DNA from: Eudromia elegans
Taxonomy: Eukaryota; Chordata; Aves; Tinamiformes; Tinamidae
Assembly: GCA_003342815.1 (NCBI GenBank)
Contig: PTEX01000011.1
Location: 3,554,928-3,618,927, forward strand
Direction of reading: 5' to 3'
DNA length: 64,000 bases
In this document: positions 1-12,300 of the stretch, piece after piece
Numbering within the stretch: the stretch's first letter is position 1
Layout of the letters: each line of letters starts with the position of its first letter
Program-made: the position numbers and the translations under genes
The notes under the pieces: generated by a model
Told to the model about the DNA's origin: nothing
Databases searched by the model: none
Seen by the model: the letters and a program-made list of their open reading frames with translations, nothing else

Positions 1-346
1 TACAAAACATGAAAAAAAGTGTTTCTCCAGAACAGTAGGAATGCAGACTAACTGAAATATTGGGATATAAATGCTTACAAAGCCTGAGCAGGAACCTGTG
101 ACCACATTAAAATAAATGGTTTTTAGGCCTTCTGAAATAATTTATTGAACTCCTAATCTGAAAGGTGTTTGTTTGCTAACATTCAGGTGCCAGTTGTCTA
201 AATTTTTAAGGTGCCTGTCTTTAAGTCTTATTTTACCTTTTACTGCTCAGATATTTTTAATGAAGTCTTATTGTTTTAGTGGGAGATAATACTGTTTGTT
301 ATTTAACTTTTTTTTCTCCCCCCTCCTGTGTTTCACTTTTGATTAG
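1..346 (+). other. TDRD12: TDRD12 intron 1 (partial), upstream of first exon in window
   Basis: AT-rich sequence ending in a pyrimidine tract and the AG acceptor at 345-346. In the mammalian protein about eight residues precede the IED motif that opens the next exon, so the start codon and first coding exon must lie before this window. I see no other gene or repeat here. Confidence 0.7.
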
Positions 347-3300
347 ATTGAAGATCCAAGTTGCTTTTGGGTTACTGTGAAAGGATGTGGGCCTTATGTA
401 GCCAATGAAATAGAATATAAAAACATGAATGCTGAGATGAATCAATTTTATGGCAAATCTTGTCGAGATGTGGATGAAATAAAACCACTAACGCTAGAAG
501 AAGGCCAGGTAAAATCATTGTTCTATTACGTACGCAGAGAGCAATTCCGTTATGTACAAGACACAAATAGTATTTTCATTTTTTTGGTAATGAAGGATTC
601 TAGATATGCATTAATCTTGTATTAAATATTGGCATGTAGTAAAGTAGAGAATGGCTTTCATGTGTATTATACATGCTTAACTGCAAATTTCATAGCTACA
701 TAAGCTGCAATGTTTGCAGCTAAGGAAAAGAGATCTGACTGTATAATAAATAGTACATTCTTGCCTCTGGGGAGCTAAAAAAAAAATCTAATAACAGGAT
801 GAAAAAGCTCTATTTACAAGAAGTTACTGTCTTGATTTTTGTTTATTTGTTTGCTTTATTTTGTTTTTTCCTCTTTCAGGTGTGTGTGGTTTTTAGCAAG
901 GAATTGAAATGCTGGTGTAGAGCAGTTATTAAGTCAATCATGTCCTGCACAGATTATTATCTAGTGGAATGTTTTCTTGTGGATTATGCCAAGTATATCT
1001 ATGTTAAATCAAAAGAGTGAGTGTTGTTTCTTTGATTCTGTTACTGTAATATATTTGTTAATATGCACAAAGATTAGCTGGCTTGGTTTATTTAAGGTGT
1101 GGGTTGGGTCTGTAAAAGACTACTAGGCGTGTGATGGACTCTTGTCTGGGTGGATGAAAATTATGTTAGTTCTGTGGTTTTTTTTCCTTTTCTAATGCAG
1201 TTTTTGCAATAAAAGTTGAGAAAGTGGCAGTTTATGTCCAAAATGTACAATTTCCTGTTAACGTTATTTAAATATTTCTCTTATTATAAACAACTAAAAT
1301 TACAAATGATAACCAATGAAGATCACTGGCAAAAAAACCCGGAGATTTTAGGAGATTTTTAAACAACATCTTTATGTTGTTTTCAAATTTAGTTTATTAG
1401 CTTGTTTACTTTATTAAAGGCTGACAAACTGACCTGGCATGGTGTTTTTTTGTATTTCTGAATAAAGCGGTATGGAACCTACTCTTTCTAGAGTCTTGAA
1501 ATACAACAAACAAGCAAGCCTATTTCAGTTCTCAGGCTCAGAGTAGACTTTCCTTGTTTAAAATATACATCTTGGAGTACAGCTAGTGTGAATAAGTGTC
1601 TTTTGCAATATTTATAGAAGGAAGAAAGCTTAAGGAAAAGAAAAAAAAAGCTTATGAGTTAAGTGATGGTTAGTCCTAGGTGTCCCTTCATTAAAGAGTG
1701 GCTTGACATTGCTGTGAGTTTAAAAGTGTGTTTCTATGGAAGTAAATTTATTGCTTTATTTACTGCTTCAAAAAAAAATGACATGCAGATCTTAAAAATA
1801 CATTAAATACAGTATCTTGCTGTTTATTAAAAACTTCCTGTCAAACTGAATGCAAGGGATAATTACTTATCAATGAACATTTTATTAGTAGTTTTAGGAA
1901 AACAATTGCAAATTAAGGAAGATGAGGTATTTTAATACATAAACTTCTTGTTGGTCTTAATGAAATCTGATTTCTCACTCAGAAGCAAGAATTCCCAAAT
2001 GGCATATGCAATGCCAGCATGATAGTATTGAGGGCTAAATATCATGAAAAGACTAAGCTGTTGAGAATAAGTATCAGAAAACTTCCTAGCAAATAGAAAG
2101 TTATTAATTTCCAAAGGAAAAGTATTCACTAATTGCTGCTGACAGCACCTCTCTTGGAAAGAATAAAACGATTGTTTCAGGAAGTTCTGTAGTAGGAGCC
2201 AAAACTCTGTAAGAACTGGGTAACAGATAAAGGAAAGATATGCACAGATGTGTCGAGTAAAATTTGCTCTGTAAAATGATGTTATTTCTGCTCTCTTTTT
2301 AAGCATTCGAATTGCAGTGGATCCGTTTATGCAAATTCCATTTAGAGCAAAGCGATGTGGACTGTATCGCACAAAACCAGTGACTTTGCATATCAACTTC
2401 TGTGAAGATACTGCAAAAATAATGTAAGTAGAGTTTAAGATAGAGTCTGATATAGTCATAAATCTTTTAGATTTGAAACTGTTGGAGAATTTTCTTAAAA
2501 TTTCCTAAAAGGAAGCTAATAGGAGATCAGATTTGGGAAATGTGTTCTATTTCAGATGATTCATTAACAAAACAAGTCTTGCTGAGCTTTTCTCAGTACC
2601 CCACTGGAAGGTCCCAGGATCTTTTAATGTTGGTGGTTAGAATTGTGGAACAGTTATTTATTTTATAATTATTAAATGTTCATTCTTGTGCCTGCAGTGA
2701 TCTTTAACATATTTCTTGTTTTTCTTTCCTTAGGACGCTTAAAAGGAAAAATTTAGCCTTTATTTTGTTGAATCAAAGCATTTCTAATTTGTGCCTCTGT
2801 GGTGGTGTTCTTTCTTCTGATTGTTTTTCTGTCACTTTTAGCGCTTGGTGAAATTTGAGTTAGTATTTTCTTGACCATAGGTGACTGGAATTGCCTGTAC
2901 AATTCAGAATTTTACGTAAAGGTCAAATGTTATCTGGAAGTCTGAGAGGAGATTTGCCATCTTCCCCATAGCTAGAATAATCAGTTAATAAAATAAATTG
3001 GAGGTTATGTTCAGCTTTGCCTTTTTCTTCTTTTTTTCTTCATATCTTTAATGCTTTCTTTCTTTAAAATATAAAAGGTCTTTCTTTAAAATATAAAAGG
3101 AGCCGTTCAGTTTACATGGAGTCAAAAAAGAATTTATAAACCTTCTGGTTTATATTCCAGTTTCATAATCTCATGAATCTCAGACTTGGCTTTCTTTTAG
3201 ACAAACAACTTCTTACTTGCTGTTGCAAAATTTTGGAATGTGCCTTGTCTGCTTATTCCAATTTGATTGCAGTAAGTTAATTAGGGGTTGTACAAGTTAC

Positions 3301-6300
3301 TTCCTTAACGACTTAGGCTTTTTCCATTGGTTGGTTTGAGCCTTTTCATGCTTACGTAGACACCAGAGAATTTTGACAAGCTTCCGTTAGTTTTTTTGTC
3401 CTTGCTCTGCCACCTCCTTGAGCTCATATCTAGCACATGAGTTTGTTTATCAGTTCGTCCTTTTGTGCTGTTTTTGCATGTGTGGGTGGATTTGGTGTGT
3501 TTTTGTGTAGTAATTCTACATGAGTTCTGTGCTGAACTGATGGTCGTCTACTACCTCCTTTTTTTTTTTTTTTTTTTTATTATTATTACTGGGTGTAATA
3601 TAGTAAAAGTATATGAGGAATAATTCAACTCCAATTCATTCCTGTTTTTAGTGGTAAACGATAGGCATGGTTATAATAAAGATCGAACTTTACACTTTAA
3701 GTAATCTGCTAATTCTGTTCTAGTGGTTAGAGTCTTTAAGACTTCCCACTATTTTGAGACAAATGTTTTCTCATGTGTCAGTTTTCATAATACGGTTTTA
3801 ATTGTTGATGTTTTGGGGTAACTGGTTATATTTATTACATTTATTTTCTTAGACCAGCTAAAAGATGGGATTGTGCTGCTACTCAGTATTTTCAAAGCCT
3901 TCTCAAAGGTAAATAAAATATCCTCTTAGAATCATAACTGGCAATTTTCCTGCCAGAGCAATAAATACTTGGCTTTATGTATTTGGTTAATTTTCTCAAC
4001 ATTTTTAAGTATACAGATTAAAAATGAGGAGTAATATTGCCGTAATCTTTTCTTCATTTTATTTTGATTGACTGAGCCCAAATGATGAATATATAGTCAT
4101 CAGCTATGAATGAGTGCAGACCTTCAGTATGGTGGGCTGCCATATAATGGGAAGTTTAATAGTTGACTAGATGGTATCTGATTTGGGTTTTTCAGGCAGA
4201 CTGAATAACATAGCACTCATTAGAGCATCTGTTTTGGACAGTGGGGCTTTTTTGTGCCTTCACCTCATCCATTGATTGAGCATTACAACCCTCTTAGCTA
4301 TCAGTTTATGTTGTTTAGTCTTCTGTAGAGATGACAGGGTCTCCCTTACCAGTTTACCCCTTCAGGTATGTAACTTCATTATACTTATGTTGATTAATAG
4401 ATTGTACTTCAAGTATATATTTATTAAACTAGAACTACCTGTTTTCTAGTCTGTTCTTGTCCTTTTCACCATTTAATATTTCAGTAACTCATCTGATCTT
4501 TCTCATATCTAGCCTTTGTTTTGGTGTGAGACAGCTGTTAGTCTTTTTATAAAAAGACTTTTATACTAAAATTGATTTCTTGGTCGTGTGCTTCTAGCTG
4601 GAAAAAAAAATTCTTATATGGGGTTTGTTCTACTTGCGAGTAAGCAGATAGTCGAGGGGTAGAGAAGGAATATGGAAGTAATAAGGAGTCTTTATGTTAA
4701 TAATGTTGCATACTAACTGGACTTCTTGTTATTTATAATGTTTCTTTATACTTTTAAAATATTATATATAATTATAGAAGATTAGAAGGTTTGAAGGGAG
4801 CAGTGATAACATTAAACTTAATTTCAGAGATATCCCCAAACCAGACTGTTAAGAAACAAGATAATTTTCTTTTACTGGTACATCACTTATGTATACAAAA
4901 GAATGCTTCAGAATTCTCCAACAATCATGGTTTAATAGCAAGGTTTATTGTTTAAATACGCAGCATAACCAAATTATGTACAAATACATCTTTTGTAAAG
5001 AAGAGTATATCCTGTATTTGGAAAGCATACATTTTTATCAAAGATTGTTTGAGGATAAAAGGTGAACAAATTTTTAATGTAGAAGTAAGTCTAGCTTGTG
5101 TTTGAGTTTTTATTACTTTGTTAGACTCTTCATTTAAAAGTACTATATTTGTATTAGTTTATCTTCAAATAATTATTTTACATATTTTTTGTCATGTAAC
5201 TTTTGACTAATTTGGAAAGTACAAGCAAAAATAATTTGGTAAGAAGTTAATATTGTCCTTGTTTTTTTGGTTTTGTTACTACATTTAGCAACTACTGAAA
5301 TCAAAGCCCAGTTATGTGTTATCGAAGGTAACAAATTTGAGGTTCTACTTTATGTGACAATAAAAAATGAAAAGGTAAGATTTTCTTTTTTTAATCTACA
5401 GATCTGTTAACATTCCTCACTAAATAAATTATAAAATTGTTATCAGGTTAAAACCAAAAAAGCATGACTTCTAAATGAGTTTTCTAATTTCTGTCAGGTG
5501 CAGTAAAAGATAAATGATTTACTTATTAAAGGTTTGACTTTATATCCGCATTGTTCTTAACATTCTACAGGGATAATGTGAGATGACAAATTCTGTAACT
5601 TGTACCTGTTTTTAAGCATTAGGGTCTTTTTTTTTTTAGTGAATTACTGTCTTGAGTTTTTAAAGAAAGTTAAGAAAATTTTGTAGTTTTAACATTGAAT
5701 TAGTCTACACCTCACATTGAGATGTCACTTGAAAAAATATGCTGTAATTCAAATGGAAGGCTATTGTGAAAAATTTTTTGGTGCACCCTTTGTGATGTCG
5801 TTCGTATTTTTTTATTATTATTTATTATTTCTGGTGATCGTCTTTAACATCTTTAAATATTCCACACTGTCTGTTTACGTAAGACCATGTCTTTGCAAAA
5901 ACTAGGTCCACAGAAAACAAATAACTTGACATAGAGCAGCTACAGTGGAGATTTAACAAAAGACTTGAGTGGTCCTTCAGTATCTTTAATTTCTTTACAC
6001 ATTGCTTCTGAATTGACATTTACTTCTAATACTGAAGTGCTGTGGACTGTGTTATACACAATAACTTTGAAGTTGTACACTAATTCTAATCTCTTTGGTC
6101 AGTTTTGAATCAATGACAGTAGTGTCATTGATCTTGCTTGAGTCAACACATTGTAGAATTTTAGAGATAGCAATACTTTGCCTGTATTCTTTTCTGGTTT
6201 TATGCTTACGTTGAATAAAAACCATTTAAATCAGCTTGACTTCTTAATAATTTTGAATTTTTAGGGGATTGCAGAAAGAATTGTAGAATTTTAGTGAGAA

Positions 6301-9300
6301 GTAACTAAAGCTGCTTTAGAGAAATGTATCAAGATGCTATTTTTTTAATTTTTCAGAAAGCATTCACAGACACCTTTTCAGTCTTGTCATTTAAAGCTTC
6401 AAATACATGCTAAAAATGTTTGTAATGTTGCAGTTTATTGCCTGTAGATACCAGGTAAGAAATACTTTCTTTTGTAGGTATGTGTTAATGATGATCTAGT
6501 CTCAAAGAACTTTGCACATTTTGAAGAAAGTAAAGAGATTACAGAGTATCCTGGAAATGATGAAGAGAGTCAGACATCATTAAATGCTGACTATCCTCTT
6601 CCACTCAAAATTGCTCATCCTCCACTTGCTTTCAGCCCAGTACCGTTTCAGGAGAAGATATCCAAGAGTCTTGAAACAGGTGAGTACCCTGTATATCGGT
6701 AACAGTTATATATGCCATGTGCTATGTACCGTTAATTTGATATGTTGAATCTGGGCCTAGTATCTGGATTTGAGTCCAAGAATTGGATAAAATGTTTTCC
6801 CCTTAACAAAAGATATTTATGTATCAGAAGACCAGTCAATCAGATGAAGGAATAGTGTGGCGTAGGAAATCTAAGGATGAGTTGATGTGAGCATTTGCTG
6901 ATATGACTAATAGTATTAGATGTTATAATGTAAATTACTCAGCTTTGGTCAATAGTGGGTTGTGGGTTTTTTTGAGCTTGGAGGGTTCTATTTGAACAGA
7001 GGTGCTTTTAAAACTTTAAGTTGCTTACAGTGATTCTTTTTTTTAAAAAAAAGCTACTTTGCTAGTTTAATATTTTAGTTTATCCACTTAGCTCTCTCTT
7101 AGAACTGTAAAGTTAACTATCTATGTTTCTTTATTAGAGAATTTACAAGAAACTTAATGACAAATCAGGGGCAGCCCACTGATTCTGTATATGCTAGGCA
7201 ACTTAAAACTTAGTATTACTTATTTTCTCCCTCTTAGGTCGTACTGTTTATAGTTCCTTCCTTTTCAAGAAAGGACTGCATAACCACCAAATGTCAAGCA
7301 CGGATCTAAATGGAAGCCCTGAATCTGTAAGTATTATATTTCAGTTTATATTATCAAAGTTAGATAATGACAACTTTATTCGTCTGTCTTGCTCTTCTGT
7401 GTAAACTAGATTTGGGACTGCATAAATCGCTAATGTATTTCAGAATATTCTAGTGCACTTTCTTTAATTACAGAGGATAAAAATGCACCCATGGCCTTTC
7501 AGGAATTACCCCTTCTTATGCAGTCTTTTATTTATAATTTTATTAAGATGGTAGCTGTCCATACTAGGATTTTCCATTATATGAATATATAGCAAGGTAA
7601 TTCTTAATGTTTCTCTGCGAACAAATTAGTCCTCACTTTATATTTTGGTAAATGTTCCTGGAGTCTCTTACTTGCTATGTCATCTAGTACCTGAGATTAG
7701 ATACTTAATCTCATAGTACTAGTGTATCCAGGTTTTCCTCTTCAAAGATCTCATGTGCTGCCTTGTGTCATTCTCTGCAGAAGATTTAAAGGAATGATTT
7801 GCTTTTTAATAGCAATGGTTCTTGCTCTTTCCTGAGCTTAGAGGGAAAGATGTTTTGCAGGAATCATTTTCTGCCTCTGCTGAGAATTGGAGGATGGCTA
7901 CCGCTTTTGAAATTATTGTGGAATAGCAAAAGACAGTCATGGTGAAAGCGAGTTATTACTGGAGCAGAGCAAAATTCCTGTTATCTTTCATAAAGAGCTA
8001 ACTTCCATAATTTCCATAAAGAGCTGCTTTTCAAACATGAGGGGGATGCAGGTCTTTTTGGTCTAGTTGTACCTATTTGATTGTTTCCTACTGTATTATG
8101 AATGCTAGTAAACTCTTTATTCAAGAGGATTTTACAACTTCAGTGCAGCAAGTTAGACTTTTTCCTGAAGATTTTCATCCAAATTTTTGTTAAAATAAAT
8201 CAAGCTTGTGATTTTGTACTCATTCCGTGACAAGAGGTATCTAAATATTTGGAGAATACTGCGGTATGGTAAGAAATCCAGTTTTAATTTTGTGTACTTA
8301 ACCTTTTTTTCAAGAATATTAGTCTTAAGGAGTATTTAAGTGTTTAAGTATTTGTATTTTCTTGTTAGATTGTTGAAGGAATGCCAGGTTTGCCTTTTGA
8401 GAAAAACACAGCTATTCATGTTCACACAGACAGGTATGGTTCAGTGTGTAGAATATTTAAAATAGCTATGTGAGCAAATTTCTAGGAGCTGTAGTATGGT
8501 TTTGGTTATTATTCTGAGGAAGATTAAAACAAAAAACTTACAAATCCCTTTGACAAAGAGGGGAATTTGAAGTTGTGGGCATTCATCCACACTACACCAA
8601 AAAAACCCTATTCTTTAAAAAAAAAAAAACTAAAAAACATATTTAGTAGACATGGTGGTACTTCCTCAAAACATGCTAAGTTGCTTCAGTTTATTTTAGG
8701 CATAAGGTATAACATTTTCTGATTTAAGGATGTGACAGCATGAATTGATTTGTGCCATGTTTGCTTTGTGAGATCTGACAGTTGAGTAAGTTCTTGGTTT
8801 GTGAGAAGATTTTTGAAATGCTGATGGTATTTTTCACTTTTTTATTTATATTGTTTCTCATATCCCAACACCTCAGACTACTGCAATTCTTAAATTCTGA
8901 TCCCCTGAAGACTCATCTCATTAAAGATGACCAACAGGTATTATAGACATTAACTTTTATTTAGTTTGTGCAATTATACTAGTCAGTCTTTTATTTATAT
9001 TTTGATGCTGTAGTTGAAAACTAAGTGCATACAGAACATGTAATGCCTTCTTTTGAGGAGTTTCAGGTGTTGTGTTACAGTAGTCTTTAAATCTTGTAGA
9101 GAGAAAGGGATGCTACTAATTTGACTTGCCTCTGGGATATGTTTAACTATCTGTATATAATGAAGAGATCATTTTGACCTACTTTTATCAAAATGGCATT
9201 TTTAAAATACAAGAATTGCAATTGTGTCTATGTATACAAATTAAAATCTTTTTGTTACATATTGCCCTTAAAACTGTCTTCTGCTTGTCACACAGTTTAA

Positions 9301-12300
9301 GAATTTTCAAAACGTTAGTGCAGAAGGAAACTTTATTTTTCTTAGCAACAAAATTGAACCATCTACAATTCTGGAAACAGCACCACTTTTTGATGAACTG
9401 AAAAAGGTAATGCTAGAATTTAGTATTACACTGAATGTCTTTTAAAGATAATGTTGTGCCCCAACAGAGATTGGGGATAGCTTGTCATTGTGATCAAACG
9501 TTGTCTTGCTCAAGGAATATTTAGTTATTCAGTTTATGTAACTGAATAAATGAAAACTTTAGACAGACTGGTCAGACTTTTGTACAGTTTTCTTATGAAA
9601 GACCGGCTGCTGCTACACATAGAGTTTGAGACTAAGTTTATGAATTTTGTGAAAGCTAAGGATATTTATTGGAAAGTAGATGAACAGTCTTTAACATACT
9701 TATTTTTATTCTTGTTTGTTAGGATGAACATTTAAATACCTCCTTTTCATGTGCACCTCTTCTTTCTGTAGGAAATGATTCGGACAAATTTTTTGGGCCC
9801 TAACTTTGCAGAATCTTATTGTTGGCCACCAATAGCTCGAGGATGTGATGTACTTGCCATCTCACATCAGGGAAATGATCCTCTGTTATACATTCCACCA
9901 GTTCTTACATTTTTGCAGTCAGAAAGCTGCTACAAATCCTTGCCGAATAGGAGTGGAGTATGTATATATTAACAAATGGTATCAGGTTTTCTGCTTTACA
10001 GTACATCGTTTAAAAAAAGATACAAAAAGTGGAGATCTAAAACTTGTTTATCAAGTAATGTCTAAAGTGATTAATGTAGATATCACTTAGATATTCCATG
10101 AAGTTTTGTTCTTAAGATGGTGATCTGTCCTCACTAAATCAAAATTTTTAGTAGCTGTTTAAAACATCTACTAGCTGTTCTAAATAGGTGAATTGCTTTT
10201 GTAACTTTAATCAGATCATAGAAACAGAATCATTGAGACAGGAAGTGACCTCTGGAAACTGTATCAAACAACCTTAATAAAATAAGGTGCTGCAGTTTCC
10301 ATATTTAAATTATTTTTGGACATTTTGCTTTATGTTGCTTTATGCATCCTTTTTTGTTTTCAGGTATCCTAACTTAGGATTCCTTGCATCTAAAATATCT
10401 GTATTTAGGATGTATTACAGTATTAAAAGCTTCAGTTTTAAAATATTCAAAATTCTGCTTTGCAAATTTTTTTTTATTTGCCTTAAATACTGGCATAGCA
10501 TGATTTAAAATTCTGAACTGTTGTCTAATACGGTGTAAAATTGTTTGTGCATGAATGTAGCCATTAGCATTAGTTGTATGTCCTGGATGGAAGAAGGCAC
10601 AACTTGTTTTTGAATTATTGAAAACATACAGCAGATGTTCCAGACCTCTTCATCCCATGTTGGTAATTGTTGGGCAAAAAAAAGAAGAAGCTAGAGACAT
10701 TAAAATTCATCGAGGATGTAAGAACCTTTATTATATTTTCAATTTTTTTTTTAAGTATACTTGAAAACTATATGGATTGTCATAACTTCAGGAAATTGTG
10801 AAATAATCATTTAATAGTTTTTAGGTCTTTTGTTATACAGATTGATAGTTCTGTATGTTTAACACTAATTTTGTATGGAGTTCCAGTAAGACTTTTTAAC
10901 TGTAAATGTTGTTCAAACTAATCTCTGTTCTGTCTGTGAATCTGATACCAATACGTTCAAAATTTTTGTTTTAAGCTCCATGACTGTTAGTCTCAAGTTA
11001 GATAAGTTGCAGAGAGTTGCTAAAGATGTTGCTGAAATAGGATTAATCCTAGGATTGCTAGGTTTTGAACCAGGTTTTGTAATAACTTTGATTGGTGTGT
11101 AAGTATCCATTCCTATCAAGGAAATATATCTACACAGAAGTGCTCCCATGTATGTGAGTGTTTTTATATATATTTATTGATAAATTTTAGGAAGACAGGT
11201 CTGATGCTGCTTTACAGCATTAAAACTGGATGCAGTTCTGCTGTATCCTTCATACAAAAAAAAAAGTATTGGTAAAAGTATCAAAAAAGTGAGTGATTCA
11301 AACGGATCTGATAGTTCACTGAATACAAAATGGCATGAATTAATAATAATCTTATATTATTTGAAGTTGTTTTTACGACAGATTTCTGTTGTTTAATGCA
11401 ATATGCTTACTGCAGTAGCTTCCAAGTAATTTGTGTATTTAACTGTAGTAGTATATAGAGAGTATAGTGACGAGGTAGCATAAAAGAGGCAAAAAAGCTG
11501 TTGCGAAACTTGCCCTACTAAGTATTTACTAAAAACACTTTATTTGCTTTTGCTGATCTTTTGTGGGCTTTCTGTTAAACCTTAACAGTCCCAGCTCTGA
11601 GATCAGACAGTGTTGCTCAGGGTTTTTATTCTGTCAGATCTAGAAAATCTCCGAGGATGGAGACTGCACTGGCAAACCAAAATATTTACCAACCACACAT
11701 CAGACATTTGGGTCAGAATGTGTCTAAATGTGTATATGCACATGTGTAAGTGCATGTGTGTGTGTTAAACATTCCACATATATATACACATACACGTATA
11801 TGTGTGTATGTTTATATAAATTTTCAAGGTAATAAATCTGAAATGCAGATATGACCTTTTGATTAAATGACTATGGTTTGTAGCATTTTTTGGTGTTTTT
11901 TCAAGTTATGAGTAAGGTACATAACAATTTTTCTTCTAATATGTAGGTGAAGTTATCGTGACTACACCGTACAGCCTCTTGAGACTGTTTGAACATCACA
12001 GTTTATTATTTCTTAGACTTTGCCATCTTATTTTTGATGAGATTGAGGTACTGTTCTCTGAAGCTAGTGAACAGGTAAATGCACTCTCTGTTCAGATGGT
12101 GATGTGCTCTTTCTGTTCCATGCCCTTAACAGTCCTGAAGGTGCAGGAAGATACTCAAAGAAACAGCCTTTCTCAATCCTGTTGCAGAGAAAAAGTTGTG
12201 AAGAGAGTTAGAAAAGTGTAGTTCTAGCAGAACGAAATACAAGAAAAGTAGATTTGTAACCCTTCTCTGCCATCTGTAGGTGTGTGGTTTGTTTAATTAA

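Noticed and set aside
1932-2459. 175-residue minus-strand ORF
   Set aside because: It is antisense to TDRD12 exon 2304-2423 and its flanks; the amino acid sequence is unlike any family I know and no promoter or splice context supports it.
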